Below are positions 33,470-43,673 of a stretch of 64,000 bases of DNA, piece after piece (within the stretch, counting starts at the first letter, position 1; every line of letters begins with the position of its first letter). The translations under genes and the position numbers were made by a program. The stretch is from Clostridium septicum (GTDB lineage: Bacteria > Bacillota > Clostridia > Clostridiales > Clostridiaceae). Below the pieces are notes generated by a model that saw nothing but the letters and a program-made list of their open reading frames with translations, was not told the origin of the DNA and did no database searches. Location: contig NZ_CP023671.1 in assembly GCF_003606265.1 (NCBI RefSeq), positions 2,480,001 through 2,544,000 of the forward strand. The letters are read 5' to 3'.

Positions 33470-33646
33470 TTATTTTTTTATAATACATATATCTTCAGTC
33501 ATAGTTCCTATAGTATAATAAACACACCAAGATTGAGGTCTATAAAGGAGCATTGTAATTAAAGCTATAATAGTTGATATTATCATAATGCTGAAAAATC
33601 CAAAGGCAAACTCTACCACAACATTTATTACAGCAAGATTTTTCAT
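33470..33646 (-). CDS. Possible 58-aa single-span membrane peptide
   Basis: Open frame from ATG 33646 to TAA 33470-33472 on the minus strand. The product has a 30-residue hydrophobic segment (about 6-35) ending LLYRPQSWCVYY, then a short polar tail. The amino-acid pattern looks protein-like, but there is no clear ribosome binding site and a stop codon lies just upstream in frame, so it could be a remnant. No family is recognised. Confidence 0.35.
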   Translation of the reverse strand: MKNLAVINVVVEFAFGFFSIMIISTIIALITMLLYRPQSWCVYYTIGTMTEDICIIKK

Positions 33647-33793
33647 TACTCAATATAGATAAAAATACTTGAATGAAGTAAGATAAAAATAATTAAAGAG
33701 TTATCTAAATTGTTAAAAGGATTTTTGTAATTGTCCATTTACATACATAAGTGTTATAATGTATTTTATGATTAAAATGTAGGTGGTGTAGAT

Positions 33794-34837
33794 ATGGAGT
33801 ATATAAATGATATAAACATACAAGAAGCTGTAATACATATAATTGATTCGAATGGTGATGAACCTATTTTGAATGAATATACTCTTGATTTAAATGAAGA
33901 CATTTATAAATTTTTATATAGGCATATAGAAAAGTGTTTTAAAGATGAAGAACTAAAGTATGCAGTATTCAATCCAGAAAGAAATATTGTTAAAGAATTA
34001 GTTCAAGATTATTTAAATGAGATAGAGGGAAGTGAGATAATAGCATTATCGCAGGAATTAGCAAGACAATTATTTATTATAATGAAAAGTAATGTTAATA
34101 TACCTTCTTGTGATTTAATAGTTGTATCATTAATTACAGATCAAGGACCTATGATAGGAATACTTAAGATGGATTATGTTAAAAATTTTACTCATCAAGT
34201 AGAGTTTGTTGAAAATAAAATTGGAATAGGAATAGTACCACAGTCAACTGGTTTACCTGGAAGTAGTCAGAGAATACAAAAGGCTGCTTTTATTAAGCCA
34301 ATTAGAGAAGAGAATAAATATGATTTAATGGTTATTGATAAACAAAGAAAGAGTAAAGATCAAGATGAATATGGAGCTAACTATTTTATAGCAAATTTCT
34401 TAGGGTGTTCGTTAATAACTAATGAGAGAGATATGACTAAAACCTTACTTAAAGCGGCAGAGACTTGGACTAGAAGTAATGTTACTGAGGATGCTGATAG
34501 AGCAGAGAAGATAAGAACCACTGTAAAAAGCAAATTAAAAGAAGAAGAATGTATAAACATAGATGCTTTATCTCATGAACTATTTAGAGAAGAGCCGCAA
34601 ATAAAAGAGAATTTTTCAAATTTTGTTAAGAGTCATGGTTTAGAAGATGAAGTAACAGTAGATAAACAATGGGTAGAAAAGAAGCTTAAAAGAGTAAGAC
34701 TTAAAATTGATAAAGAAATTGATTTATATATTGATGAAGAGGCTTATCATGACAGTTCCAAGTTTGAGATTCAAAGAAATGGTGATGGAAGTATTAACAT
34801 GATAATAAAACATGTAGTAAATTATATAGAAAAATAG
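33794..34837 (+). CDS. Nucleoid-associated protein, NdpA/YejK family
   Basis: 347-aa cytoplasmic protein of the 37-kDa nucleoid-associated family. Recognised by its N-terminal INDINIQEAVIHIIDSNGDEPILNEYTLDL, the central VVSLITDQGPMIGILKMDYV and IVPQSTGLPGSSQRIQKAAF, and FIANFLGCS. Members bind the nucleoid; some are found near mobile elements or have been linked to conflict systems, but no such neighbours occur here. The gene is single, with a strong bidirectional terminator to the next gene. GTAGGTGG precedes the ATG. Confidence 0.85.
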   Translation: MEYINDINIQEAVIHIIDSNGDEPILNEYTLDLNEDIYKFLYRHIEKCFKDEELKYAVFNPERNIVKELVQDYLNEIEGSEIIALSQELARQLFIIMKSNVNIPSCDLIVVSLITDQGPMIGILKMDYVKNFTHQVEFVENKIGIGIVPQSTGLPGSSQRIQKAAFIKPIREENKYDLMVIDKQRKSKDQDEYGANYFIANFLGCSLITNERDMTKTLLKAAETWTRSNVTEDADRAEKIRTTVKSKLKEEECINIDALSHELFREEPQIKENFSNFVKSHGLEDEVTVDKQWVEKKLKRVRLKIDKEIDLYIDEEAYHDSSKFEIQRNGDGSINMIIKHVVNYIEK

Positions 34838-34844
34838 TTTATAT

Positions 34845-34884
34845 AAAAAAGATGAAAAACTTTAAATAGTTTTTCATCTTTTTT
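34845..34884. terminator. Bidirectional terminator
   Basis: Perfect 16-bp stem (34845-34860 with 34869-34884) with A and T runs at the ends, between two convergent genes. Confidence 0.9.
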
Positions 34885-34885
34885 A

Positions 34886-36076
34886 TTACCATTCACCAGG
34901 ATAGGCTATTAAACTCACTGTTACATTTTGTCTTCCAAAAGCCATACACTCTTCATGGGAATTAAAGTATAAATCAATTATATTTCCTTTTATAGCCCCA
35001 CCAGTATCAGAAGCTATTGCATATCCATAACCAGATACAAAAACTTTTGAACCAAGAGGTATTACGGAAGGATCTACAGCAACTGTACTTATTCCATTAG
35101 GATCTCTAACAGGTTTAAAGCCCATTGCAGTTACAGTTCCACCACTATAAGCAGTAGCTTCCATAGTAAATGTACCTTTAGATGCTAAGTTATTATTATT
35201 TTGAGAATTATTATTATTTGTGTTAGCATTTGAATTGTTAGCTGAATTAATTTCTTCTATTTTAGCATTACCAGTTGAAATACCATCATTAGCTATATCA
35301 ATAACTGATTCAGTATTTAATTGAGGAATTAATGCTTTTAATGTACTTATAGCATCAGAGATATCTTGTACACTAGAATTATCAGAATTAACAATAGATA
35401 GAGGATGTGAAATAAGTTTTAATTCGTTAGCCTCAATAGTTTCGGCTACAGCATCTTTTTGACTATTAAGTTCTGATAATTTTTCTTGTTGGCTATTTTG
35501 TTTTTCATTTACTTTAGCCAAATCTTTTTCAATTGATATTTTTAGAATTTTTAATTCTTCTTGCTTTTTATTTAATTCATCGGCACTTTTTACTAAAAAG
35601 CTTTGCTTTTCTTTAATTTCATTAACCATTTGCTTGTCCAATGAAATTATTCTTCCCATAGATTCCATTCTATTAAAAAAGTCAAATATGTTTTTAGATT
35701 CTATTAGATAAGAAAGTATACTGGTAGACATATTACTTTTATACATACTACGCAATCTACTATCTAAAACAATTTGCTTAGATTTTATATCTTGTTTAGC
35801 ATCCTCAATTTGAGAGTTAATAAGTTTTATTTTAATCTCTGTTTCCTCAGTTTCATTATTATTTTTTTCAAGCTTAGCATTTATTTCGGATATTTCAGCA
35901 TTTAACTTACTTATATCTGAATTTAATGATATTATACTTTCATCTAATTGTTGGTATTTAACTTTACTTTCTTCAATAGCTTGTGTTTCAGGTGACAAAG
36001 CTTTTATCACAGCTGTATAACTTATATTAAAACATAAAGCTACTACAACAAAAGACAATAGAGTTTTTTTAATCAA
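34886..36076 (-). CDS. Secreted coiled-coil protein with C-terminal 3D (lytic) domain
   Basis: 396 aa. A signal peptide (about 1-26, hydrophobic VVVALCFNISYTAV) is followed by a long coiled coil (about 35-230) like the PcsB/YvcE-type hydrolases, with the helical RLRSMYKSNMSTSILSYLIESKN. A linker of Asn and Ser (about 275-305) leads to a 3D domain (about 310-396): TMEATAYSGG, GISTVAVDPSVIPLGSKVFVSGYGYAIASDTGGAIKGNIIDLYF, with three conserved Asp residues. 3D domains share the double-psi barrel of lytic transglycosylases (MltA/YabE type). It probably remodels peptidoglycan. A clear sigma-A promoter is upstream. Confidence 0.9.
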   Translation of the reverse strand: MIKKTLLSFVVVALCFNISYTAVIKALSPETQAIEESKVKYQQLDESIISLNSDISKLNAEISEINAKLEKNNNETEETEIKIKLINSQIEDAKQDIKSKQIVLDSRLRSMYKSNMSTSILSYLIESKNIFDFFNRMESMGRIISLDKQMVNEIKEKQSFLVKSADELNKKQEELKILKISIEKDLAKVNEKQNSQQEKLSELNSQKDAVAETIEANELKLISHPLSIVNSDNSSVQDISDAISTLKALIPQLNTESVIDIANDGISTGNAKIEEINSANNSNANTNNNNSQNNNNLASKGTFTMEATAYSGGTVTAMGFKPVRDPNGISTVAVDPSVIPLGSKVFVSGYGYAIASDTGGAIKGNIIDLYFNSHEECMAFGRQNVTVSLIAYPGEW

Positions 36077-36116
36077 ATAATTTACCTCCTAAATATTAAG
36101 TTTTAATATATATTAG

Positions 36117-36145
36117 TATACACTATAAAATAGGAGGTTTGTCAA
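36117..36145 (-). promoter_or_regulatory. Promoter of the 3D-domain protein gene
   Basis: On the minus strand, TTGACA (36145-36140), 17-bp spacer, TGTATA (36122-36117). The gene start is about 40 bp downstream. The remaining 36146-36414 is AT-rich, with no gene and no convincing terminator for argH. Confidence 0.7.
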
Positions 36146-36414
36146 ATTGCTTGAAAATGAAATAGTTTAAAGAAAATATTAATTCTTTGATAATTTAAGT
36201 AATATAGGCTTTTGTACACAAAGTCTATTTTAAAATTTTTAAAAAATTATATTAAAAAAAGGATTAAAAATAATACATAAAATACCATTAATTTAATTGT
36301 AGAATTTTATAGAAAATATCGTGTTATATTCTTGTTAGATATTATAATAATATAGATACCTATAACAATTTCAAAAGTATAGTTATAAATATTAAAATTT
36401 AGTATATAAAATAT

Positions 36415-37815
36415 TTACTTTAAATATTTAATTTCTTTCTGAAATTTTTCTATAAAATCTTTTAAGAAATTAAGTTGTATAGTTACAGAAATAAAACTTG
36501 GTCCACCAAATACTTTTCTATCTTCAACACAAGTAATTAAATCTATAGTTTTATATACATCTTTACTAAAAATAGGAGAAAAGTTTTTAAGGGTTTCCAA
36601 AGGCAATTCTTCAATCTCTTTATTTTCTTTAATACAATAAAGCACTATTTCACCTACTATCTCATGTGCATTTCTAAATGCAATTCCTTTTTTTACTAAG
36701 TAATCAGCTACATCAGTAGCATTTGTAAAACCTAGAGCAGCACTTTTTTTCATTACATTTTTATTTACTTTCATGGTTTTAATCATTGCAGCAAAAGTTT
36801 TAAGTGAAAGAGTTACAGTATCTAAGCCATCAAATAAAGCTTCTTTATCTTCTTGCATATCTTTGTTATAAGCTAAAGGAATTCCATTCATTACAGTAAG
36901 TAAAGTAATTAAATCGCCATAAACTCTTCCGGTTTTTCCTCTAACAAGTTCTGCAACATCAGGATTTTTCTTTTGAGGCATTATAGAGCTACCAGTACTA
37001 TATTCATCAGATAATTCTACAAAGTTAAATTCATTTGTGCACCAAAGAATTATTTCCTCGGAAAACCTTGATAAATGCATCATTATAATAGATAAAGTAG
37101 AAAGCGTTTCTATAGCATAATCTCTATCTGATACAGAGTCTAGACTATTTAAAGTTACTTTAGAAAATCCAAGCTCATTAGCTACGAAATTTCTATCTAT
37201 TGGATAAGTAGAGGTTGCAAGTGCACCACTACCAAGAGGCATTTCATCTAATCTTTTATAACAATCTAAAATTCTACCAAGATCTCTTTTAAGCATTTCT
37301 GAATAAGCTAAAAGATGATGAGCCAAAGTTATAGGTTGAGCTTTTTGCATATGGGTATATCCTGGCATTATAGTTTTTACATTATCCTTAGCTTTTTCAT
37401 AAATAATAGTTTGAAAATCTAATATATCTAAAGATAGACTTTTTAAATAGTTTTTCAAATATAACTTTGTGTCTAAGGTAACTTGATCATTTCTACTTCT
37501 ACCAGTATGAAGTTTTTTACCTTCATCTCCAATGCAATAGGTTAATGTGCTTTCAATAAAGCTGTGTATATCTTCAGAAGTTTCATCTATTTTTATAACT
37601 TCATTTTCTAATCCTTCTAAAATTGAATATAGACCTTGTATTATCTTTTCACTATCATTTTTAGAAATAATATTTTGCTTAGCAAGCATTTTTACATGTG
37701 CAAGGCTACCTTTAATATCTTCTTTATACATTTTTGAATCTATTCTAATAGATGAGTTAAAGTCATTTACAAGTTCATTAACTCTTTTTTTAAATCTTCC
37801 TCCCCAAAGTTTCAT
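36415..37815 (-). CDS. argH: Argininosuccinate lyase
   Basis: Cleaves argininosuccinate to arginine and fumarate, the last step of arginine synthesis. 466 aa, full length. Motifs: [10 protein letters not shown] at the start, [41 protein letters not shown] and the fumarase/aspartase-family signature [12 protein letters not shown]. It begins 2 bp after the argG stop and is co-transcribed with it under ARG boxes. Confidence 0.96.
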   Translation of the reverse strand: MKLWGGRFKKRVNELVNDFNSSIRIDSKMYKEDIKGSLAHVKMLAKQNIISKNDSEKIIQGLYSILEGLENEVIKIDETSEDIHSFIESTLTYCIGDEGKKLHTGRSRNDQVTLDTKLYLKNYLKSLSLDILDFQTIIYEKAKDNVKTIMPGYTHMQKAQPITLAHHLLAYSEMLKRDLGRILDCYKRLDEMPLGSGALATSTYPIDRNFVANELGFSKVTLNSLDSVSDRDYAIETLSTLSIIMMHLSRFSEEIILWCTNEFNFVELSDEYSTGSSIMPQKKNPDVAELVRGKTGRVYGDLITLLTVMNGIPLAYNKDMQEDKEALFDGLDTVTLSLKTFAAMIKTMKVNKNVMKKSAALGFTNATDVADYLVKKGIAFRNAHEIVGEIVLYCIKENKEIEELPLETLKNFSPIFSKDVYKTIDLITCVEDRKVFGGPSFISVTIQLNFLKDFIEKFQKEIKYLK

Positions 37816-37817
37816 AA

Positions 37818-39041
37818 TTATTTCACTCCATTTTTTAATACTGAATCCATTTTAGCTTTAACTGCAATAGGTAAGCCAAATAGGTTTATAAATCCAGCAG
37901 AATCATTTTGATTGTACACGTCATCTTTTCCAAAAGTTGCATATTCTTCACTATATAGTGAATATGGTGAAGTCATACCTGCATTAACTATATTTCCTTT
38001 ATATAATTTAAGTTTAATTTCACCAGTAACATTTTCTTGAGTTTTAGAAATAAAAGCTGAAAGAGATTCGCGAAGAGGAGTGTACCATTGACCATTATAT
38101 ACAATATCAGCAAATTTTAATGCAATGATTTGTTTATAATGAGCAGTTTCTTTATCTAAGCATAATTCTTCTAAATCTTTATGGGCTTTATATAAAATAC
38201 TTCCTCCAGGAGTTTCATAAACACCTCTAGATTTCATTCCAACAAGTCTGTTTTCAACCATATCAACTATACCTATTGCATTTTCTCCACCAATTTTATT
38301 AAGTTTTTCAATTAAAGTAACTCCATCTAACTTTTTACCATTTAAGGCAACAGGAATACCTTTTTCAAAGCTAAGGGTTATATATGTTGGTATATTAGGC
38401 GCATTTTCTAAAGTATTAGACATTTCAAGAATTTTTTCATAATTAGGTTCATTTTCAGGAAATTCAAGATCTAAACCTTCATGACTTAAGTGCCATAAAT
38501 TTTTATCTTTACTATAGTTTGTTTCGTAGCTAATAGAAATTGGAATATTTTTATCTAGAGCATATTGAATTTCCTCTTCTCTAGATTTTATGTTCCATAT
38601 TCTCCAAGGAGCTATTATTTTCATGTCTGGTGCAAAAGCTTTTATTGCAAGTTCAAATCTTACTTGATCATTACCTTTACCCGTACAACCGTGACAAATT
38701 GCATCAGCTCCTTCAGATTTAGCAATTTCAACTATTCTTTTCGCTATAATAGGTCTAGCAAAAGATGTACCTAATAGATATTTTCCTTCATAAACAGCAT
38801 TAGATTGAATAGTTGGAAATACATAATCATACACAAATTCATTAGTTAAATCTTCTATATAACATTTAGAAGCACCAGTCATAAGAGCTTTTGCTTCTAA
38901 ACCAGTAAGCTCATCTTTTTGCCCTACATTACCTACAACAGCTATAACATCACATCCATAATTTTCTTTAAGCCAAGAAATTATTATAGATGTATCAAGA
39001 CCTCCAGAATAGGCTAAAACAACTTTTTTAAATTTTTTCAT
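37818..39041 (-). CDS. argG: Argininosuccinate synthase
   Basis: Joins citrulline and aspartate using ATP to form argininosuccinate. 407 aa. The ATP-binding N-terminus [20 protein letters not shown], the [15 protein letters not shown] signature and the SSY-like [20 protein letters not shown] segment are intact. First gene of argGH; earlier arginine genes are not in the window. An AGGGGGAT site precedes ATG 39041. Confidence 0.96.
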   Translation of the reverse strand: MKKFKKVVLAYSGGLDTSIIISWLKENYGCDVIAVVGNVGQKDELTGLEAKALMTGASKCYIEDLTNEFVYDYVFPTIQSNAVYEGKYLLGTSFARPIIAKRIVEIAKSEGADAICHGCTGKGNDQVRFELAIKAFAPDMKIIAPWRIWNIKSREEEIQYALDKNIPISISYETNYSKDKNLWHLSHEGLDLEFPENEPNYEKILEMSNTLENAPNIPTYITLSFEKGIPVALNGKKLDGVTLIEKLNKIGGENAIGIVDMVENRLVGMKSRGVYETPGGSILYKAHKDLEELCLDKETAHYKQIIALKFADIVYNGQWYTPLRESLSAFISKTQENVTGEIKLKLYKGNIVNAGMTSPYSLYSEEYATFGKDDVYNQNDSAGFINLFGLPIAVKAKMDSVLKNGVK

Positions 39042-39109
39042 ATATAAGATCCCCCTTTTATTTTAGATATAATTAAAAATATATGAACTTAATATAAACA
39101 ACTAACTAT

Positions 39110-39144
39110 TGCATAATTATACATATATAAGAATAATTATGCAA
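39110..39144 (-). promoter_or_regulatory. argGH promoter embedded in two ARG boxes
   Basis: Two ArgR-like boxes, TGCATAATTATACA (39110-39123) and AGAATAATTATGCA (39130-39143), are 20 bp apart centre to centre, about two helical turns. On the minus strand a promoter TTGCAT (39144-39139), 17 bp, TATAAT (39121-39116) lies exactly within them, so ArgR-arginine would cover both the -35 and -10. The flanking sequence forms a larger inverted repeat with ACAACTAACTATTGCATAAT arms. Confidence 0.82.
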
Positions 39145-39427
39145 TAGTTAGTTGTTTTTTATCAATAATAAGATGGGAATTTGAAATTATATTTTTTAAA
39201 TTATTGGTATATAAATTAAAAAATATAATCTAAAAATTTAATAAAAATAAAAAAACTATTTGATATATTCAATAGTTCTTAAAAAATAAGCATTAAAAAT
39301 AATAAATATTTTATTTTAGAAAAATTGTTTTAGTATGAATATATAATAATTAAAGGTTTCTTGATAAAAAACGACAATATAAAACAAGGATAATCGTATT
39401 ATTTGAAAGTTATTAGGAGGAAAAGAA

Positions 39428-41140
39428 ATGAAAATTTTAAAAGATTTAAAGATATCTACAAAATTAATAGTTAGCTTTTTAGTATCTGGTATTTTAATGG
39501 TTGTTATAGCAGTGATAGCAACATTTAGTTTAAATAAAATCGGAGAATCGGCAACAGCATTATATGATGATAATGTGATAGGTATTTCATGTATTCAAAC
39601 AATAGATAAAAATACATTTAACATATATTCAGATATGAAACTTATGATGTATATTAATGATAAGAATACATTATCAGAATTAACAAAAGAAATTGAAAAA
39701 CTTACAAATGAAGATATTAAATTAATGGAACAGTATAAGGACGGAATTACTAAAGAGGAGGATAGAAAGCTTTTTAATGAGTTGGCAAAAAATTTAGCAG
39801 CATATAGGCAGCAAAGAGCAAAATATGTAAGTCTAATTCTTGATGGAAAAAATGCAGAAGCAGTTAAATATTTTGATGAGTTTGCAGGAATAAGAGAAGA
39901 AGTAAGAGCTAATTTAGATGAATTACATAATTTAAATAATTCTTGGGCTAAAGAAAGATTAGAAGATAATGGAAGGATTTTTTCTTCATCAGTTAAATCT
40001 ACAATTGTAATAATGATATTTGCAATTATTATTTTAATAGTAAGTTCAATTTTAATAATGAATGCTATAGTAGAGCCAATTAAGAAAATAGGAGAGTTAG
40101 CATATAGGTTATCTGAATATGACTTCTCTAAACCATTGGTAATTGATAGTAAGGATGAATTTGGAAAAGTTAGTTATGCTTTAAATTTAGCACAAGATAA
40201 TGTAAGTGCATTAATAAAGAATGTTATAAATAGTACTCAAGATATGAGTGCATCCAGTGAAGAATTATCAGCTACAGTAGAAGAAATGACTTCAAAGCTG
40301 GAAATGATAAATGAATCTACAAAGGAAATTGGTTCAGGTGTTCAAGAAACAAGTGCAACAGCTGAAGAATTATCATCATCTATTCAAGAGGTAGACTCAA
40401 ATGTTTCAATATTATCTAATAAAGCTGTTGATGGAAGTACTAATGCAATAAGTATTCAAGAAAGAGCTGATAAAATAGAAAAAGATAGTAAAAAAGCTTA
40501 TGATAATACAAAAGAATTATATGTAAATATGGAAAAGGCTATATTAGATGATATAGAGAAAGGTAAAGTTGTTGATAATATTAGTGTTATGGCAGATACA
40601 ATATCATCTATAGCAGATCAGACAAATTTATTAGCACTTAATGCAGCAATAGAAGCAGCTAGAGCAGGTGAGCAAGGAAAAGGATTTGCAGTTGTAGCAG
40701 AAGAAGTTAGAAAACTTGCAGAACAATCATCAGTTGCTGTTGAAAATGTAAAGACAACAACAGAGAAGGTTCAAGCTGCATTTAAGAGTTTATCAAAAAA
40801 TAGTAATGAGCTTCTAAAATTTATGAATATTGAAGTAACAGGACAATTTGAAACTTTCTTAGGGGTAGGAGAGCAATATAATAATGATGGTAGATTCGTA
40901 AATGAAATGTCTAGAGAGTTAGCAGCTATGACTGAAGAAATATCAGCAACTATAAATCAGGTAAGTGAAGCAGTTCAAAATATGGCTGAAATGGCAGAAA
41001 ATTCTTCAGAAAATTTAACTGGAATTCAGGAAAGTGTAAATGAATCTACACAAGCCATGGAACAAGTGGCAAATGCTGCACAAGAACAAGCTGAATTAGC
41101 ACAATCATTAAATGAGATGGTTATAAAATTTAGAGTTTAA
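39428..41140 (+). CDS. Methyl-accepting chemotaxis protein
   Basis: 570-aa chemoreceptor. TM1 at about 13-33, a periplasmic-side four-helix-bundle sensor (about 35-185) and TM2 about 192-214. A HAMP domain ([22 protein letters not shown]) and a cytoplasmic signalling domain with the hairpin tip [41 protein letters not shown] follow. The ligand is not deducible. GGAGG lies before ATG 39428. Upstream 39145-39427 is AT-rich with a small hairpin at about 39256-39278 and no recognisable riboswitch. Confidence 0.94.
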   Translation: MKILKDLKISTKLIVSFLVSGILMVVIAVIATFSLNKIGESATALYDDNVIGISCIQTIDKNTFNIYSDMKLMMYINDKNTLSELTKEIEKLTNEDIKLMEQYKDGITKEEDRKLFNELAKNLAAYRQQRAKYVSLILDGKNAEAVKYFDEFAGIREEVRANLDELHNLNNSWAKERLEDNGRIFSSSVKSTIVIMIFAIIILIVSSILIMNAIVEPIKKIGELAYRLSEYDFSKPLVIDSKDEFGKVSYALNLAQDNVSALIKNVINSTQDMSASSEELSATVEEMTSKLEMINESTKEIGSGVQETSATAEELSSSIQEVDSNVSILSNKAVDGSTNAISIQERADKIEKDSKKAYDNTKELYVNMEKAILDDIEKGKVVDNISVMADTISSIADQTNLLALNAAIEAARAGEQGKGFAVVAEEVRKLAEQSSVAVENVKTTTEKVQAAFKSLSKNSNELLKFMNIEVTGQFETFLGVGEQYNNDGRFVNEMSRELAAMTEEISATINQVSEAVQNMAEMAENSSENLTGIQESVNESTQAMEQVANAAQEQAELAQSLNEMVIKFRV

Positions 41141-41165
41141 TCTATAGAATAAAAATATATAAGAA

Positions 41166-41235
41166 TGAACTGATATTAAAATAAATTTTGATACCAGTTC
41201 ATAGAAAGGGAGTTCGTATTTGAATTCCCTTTTTT
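41166..41235 (+). terminator. Two hairpins after the chemoreceptor gene
   Basis: A long-loop hairpin (TGAACTG at 41166 with CAGTTCA ending 41201) is followed by a clean 11-bp terminator stem (41205-41215 with 41222-41232) and a T run. The second is the likely terminator. Confidence 0.8.
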
Positions 41236-41422
41236 ATATGTTAATATTGCTATGAAAAATTTTTTGATAATTTATTTAACTTTATTAAGTATAAAATGAG
41301 AACTATTTATGTAAATGAATTTCAAGTTATTTACATGGATAGTTTATTTATTATAAAATATGAATATTTATCTAAAAAGGTACGGATACTACTATTAAAT
41401 GAAATTTTTAGGAGGTAGTATC

Positions 41423-42061
41423 ATGAAATATAAAAAAAGTTTTAAATTATTATTAATGATGTTTATTCTTAGTACAATAGTATGTACTAGTGTTAAAGCG
41501 TACACAATTTATACAGTAGATGAAAAGGTAACTATAGAAACAGAAAATCGTAACTTATATAAAGTAAGTTATGAAAATTTTTACTTAAAGGCTAAAAAAA
41601 TAATTCCTAATAACACTGCCGAAGTTGGTTATTGCATAGATATAGAAAAAACATATCCAAGTGGTGAAGTATTTTCAAAAATAGATAAAATTGATACTAG
41701 AGCTACTGGAGTCTTAGCAGCTGGATATCCAAATAAAACAAAAGAGGAATTAGGTTTAGATAATAATGATGAAGCATATTTTGCTACTCAAATTGCATTA
41801 TGGAGTGCTATTGAAGGATATGATGTATATAAAATAACTGGAGATAATCCCAAAATAATAACAGCTATAAGAAATATATATAATAATGGTATAAATAATA
41901 TTGTAGGCAAGAATAATTATGAAAGTAGAGTATATTATGTAAATGATAATATACAGAAAGTAATATTACTTTCTAGAAAACAGGTTATAGAAGAACCACC
42001 AACATCAGAAGGAAATCAACCACCAACACCAGAAGAAAATCCACCTATTATGGGGAAATAG
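41423..42061 (+). CDS. Secreted thioester-domain (TQXA-type) protein lacking a cell-wall anchor
   Basis: 212 aa from ATG 41423 (AGGAGGT at 41410-41416; an upstream in-frame ATG at 41399 would include that site). A signal peptide at about 1-26 ends ...TSVKA. The mature part fits a thioester domain: the Cys in VGYCIDIEKTYPSG and the Gln in ATQIALWSAIEGYD are the expected internal Cys-Gln thioester partners. Such domains bind host surfaces covalently on Gram-positive adhesins. The C-terminus is a short Pro-rich EEPPTSEGNQPP stretch with no LPXTG, hydrophobic segment or basic tail. It is a secreted form or a truncated adhesin. Confidence 0.8.
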   Translation: MKYKKSFKLLLMMFILSTIVCTSVKAYTIYTVDEKVTIETENRNLYKVSYENFYLKAKKIIPNNTAEVGYCIDIEKTYPSGEVFSKIDKIDTRATGVLAAGYPNKTKEELGLDNNDEAYFATQIALWSAIEGYDVYKITGDNPKIITAIRNIYNNGINNIVGKNNYESRVYYVNDNIQKVILLSRKQVIEEPPTSEGNQPPTPEENPPIMGK

Positions 42062-42111
42062 TAATATGTTATAATTAAATTATTACTATTAAAATAAGTG
42101 GGGATAGGGGA

Positions 42112-42642
42112 ATGTTAGAATTAATACAAAGCATAGATATAAATATATTAAATGTAATAAGAGAAAATTTAACTAATCCATATATGGATAAATTTATGAT
42201 TTTAATATCATCATTGGGGAATCTAGGGGCCATATGGATAGTATTAGGTATATTATTAATATGTATCAAAAAATATAGAAAAGTTGGCGTTATTTTATTA
42301 GTATCACTAATTATAACCAGTATAATTGGAGAAGGAATTATTAAAAATATAGTCCAAAGACAAAGACCTTTTTTATTATGTCCTAATATTAATCTTATAA
42401 TTAAAGCACCTATATCTTATTCTTTTCCATCAGGACATACGGCCTCTTCTTTTGTAGCAGCCTTTGTATTAGGAAACTACTTTAAAGATAAAAGATATAT
42501 TTTTTTAATCTTTGCGGCTTTAATGGGATTTTCAAGAATGTATTTATTTGTTCATTATCCGTCAGATGTTGTAGCTGGAATTATATTAGGCTTTATTGGA
42601 TATAAGCTAACAAATATTTTTAGCGAGAAAATCTTTAATTAA
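42112..42642 (+). CDS. PAP2-family membrane phosphatase
   Basis: 176-aa protein with five to six hydrophobic segments and the three phosphatase motifs: KNIVQRQRP, PSGHTA and SRMYLFVHYPSDV. The family dephosphorylates undecaprenyl pyrophosphate, phosphatidic acid or related lipids at the membrane outer face. BcrC/undecaprenyl-PP phosphatase is plausible, but the sequence does not decide. The start ATG 42112 follows GGGGATAGGGG. Confidence 0.9.
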   Translation: MLELIQSIDINILNVIRENLTNPYMDKFMILISSLGNLGAIWIVLGILLICIKKYRKVGVILLVSLIITSIIGEGIIKNIVQRQRPFLLCPNINLIIKAPISYSFPSGHTASSFVAAFVLGNYFKDKRYIFLIFAALMGFSRMYLFVHYPSDVVAGIILGFIGYKLTNIFSEKIFN

Positions 42643-42718
42643 GCAATTTGCATTATAAGTAAATAATTTAATAGAAAATAATCCTATAAACGGAGAGATA
42701 GTAGCTATTAATTTTGGA

Positions 42719-43087
42719 GTGTATGAAACAAGAATTGGATTTCAATTATATGTTGTTGGATCAAAATCTTGGAGTTTTTATGATGATGATTGGATAGATA
42801 ATAAGGACTATATACCAAAATGTAGAAAATCTAATATAAGATTAATTAATAGAATAAAAAGCTACTATGATAAGGATGAATATATAAAAATGTTTTTTTC
42901 AATAATAGTCATAATAACTTATTATATATTAAAATATGTAAAAGAAAACAAATATAGAGTATTAAAAAATAAAAATATTAATATATCATTAGGTTTAGAT
43001 GACGGGGATATAATAAACTTGTACAGAATATACAATTCTAAAATAGAAGTCTATAAGAAATCAATTTCATTATCTATATATGAATAA
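42719..43087 (+). CDS. Hypothetical protein, possibly 5'-truncated
   Basis: 122 codons from GTG 42719, with a hydrophobic segment IKMFFSIIVIITYYILKYV in the middle. The open frame extends upstream to a stop near 42655 and reads NPINGEIVAINFGVYETR. This looks like coding sequence but has no usable ATG or well-placed ribosome binding site. The true gene may therefore have lost its start. No family is recognised. Confidence 0.4.
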   Translation: MYETRIGFQLYVVGSKSWSFYDDDWIDNKDYIPKCRKSNIRLINRIKSYYDKDEYIKMFFSIIVIITYYILKYVKENKYRVLKNKNINISLGLDDGDIINLYRIYNSKIEVYKKSISLSIYE

Positions 43088-43171
43088 ATTAATAGTTTTT
43101 GAACAATACTATTATTAATAATTCTATAGACATTATGTTCTATAGACAAAATAATAGGAGGTTATTATATT

Positions 43172-43366
43172 ATGGGTATGGAAAAATTAGAAAGAAAAAT
43201 GAAAAGTTTATACAAACAAGTTAAATCAGGTAAAGTTACAGCTGAAATAGCAGACGAAATAGCAGATATGATGGACTCTATAGAAGATATGGGATCAGAT
43301 GTGAAAGAAAAGTTTTCAGATATGATTGATGATATGAAAAAATCTATGTCTAAAATGAAAAAGTAA
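43172..43366 (+). CDS. Small helical protein, 64 aa
   Basis: ATG 43172 after GGAGG at 43158-43162. Very charged and Met-rich, with heptad-like helices (KLERKMKSLYKQVKSGKVTAEIADEIADMMDSIEDMG, KFSDMIDDMKKSMSKMKK). No family is recognised. A good terminator follows, so it is an independent small gene. Confidence 0.65.
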   Translation: MGMEKLERKMKSLYKQVKSGKVTAEIADEIADMMDSIEDMGSDVKEKFSDMIDDMKKSMSKMKK

Positions 43367-43378
43367 TATTGAGTTGTT

Positions 43379-43414
43379 AAAACACCTAAGTTAATTATTA
43401 ACTTAGGTGTTTTT
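43379..43414 (+). terminator. Terminator of the 64-aa protein gene
   Basis: Perfect 16-bp stem with a three-base loop and Ts. The next 250 bp to malQ are AT-rich and hold nothing recognisable. Confidence 0.9.
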
Positions 43415-43673
43415 AGTATGAAAATTATATATTAGATTTTAAAAAAGCATGTATATTTATCATAAAAGATGATTATGTTTAAATAAGAGATTAAAATAGT
43501 TTTAAAGTATATGTTAAAAGAATAATTAATATGTTAGATCAATATTAAATTACTAATAATAGAAAATTAGTTTAAATGTAAGTAAAGTATTTATTAATAT
43601 AAAAATGAACATATTTAAAGCTTTAATATTATATTAAAAAGACAATAAATTTTTTTATAAGGTGGGGGCAAAT

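Noticed and set aside
39100..39157. Intrinsic terminator with 20-bp arms
   Set aside because: On the plus strand a T run follows, but no gene leads into it. On the minus strand it coincides with the argGH promoter and ARG boxes, so an operator is the better reading.
41399..41422. Upstream ATG for the thioester protein
   Set aside because: It would place AGGAGGT inside the coding sequence and put extra residues before a normal signal peptide.
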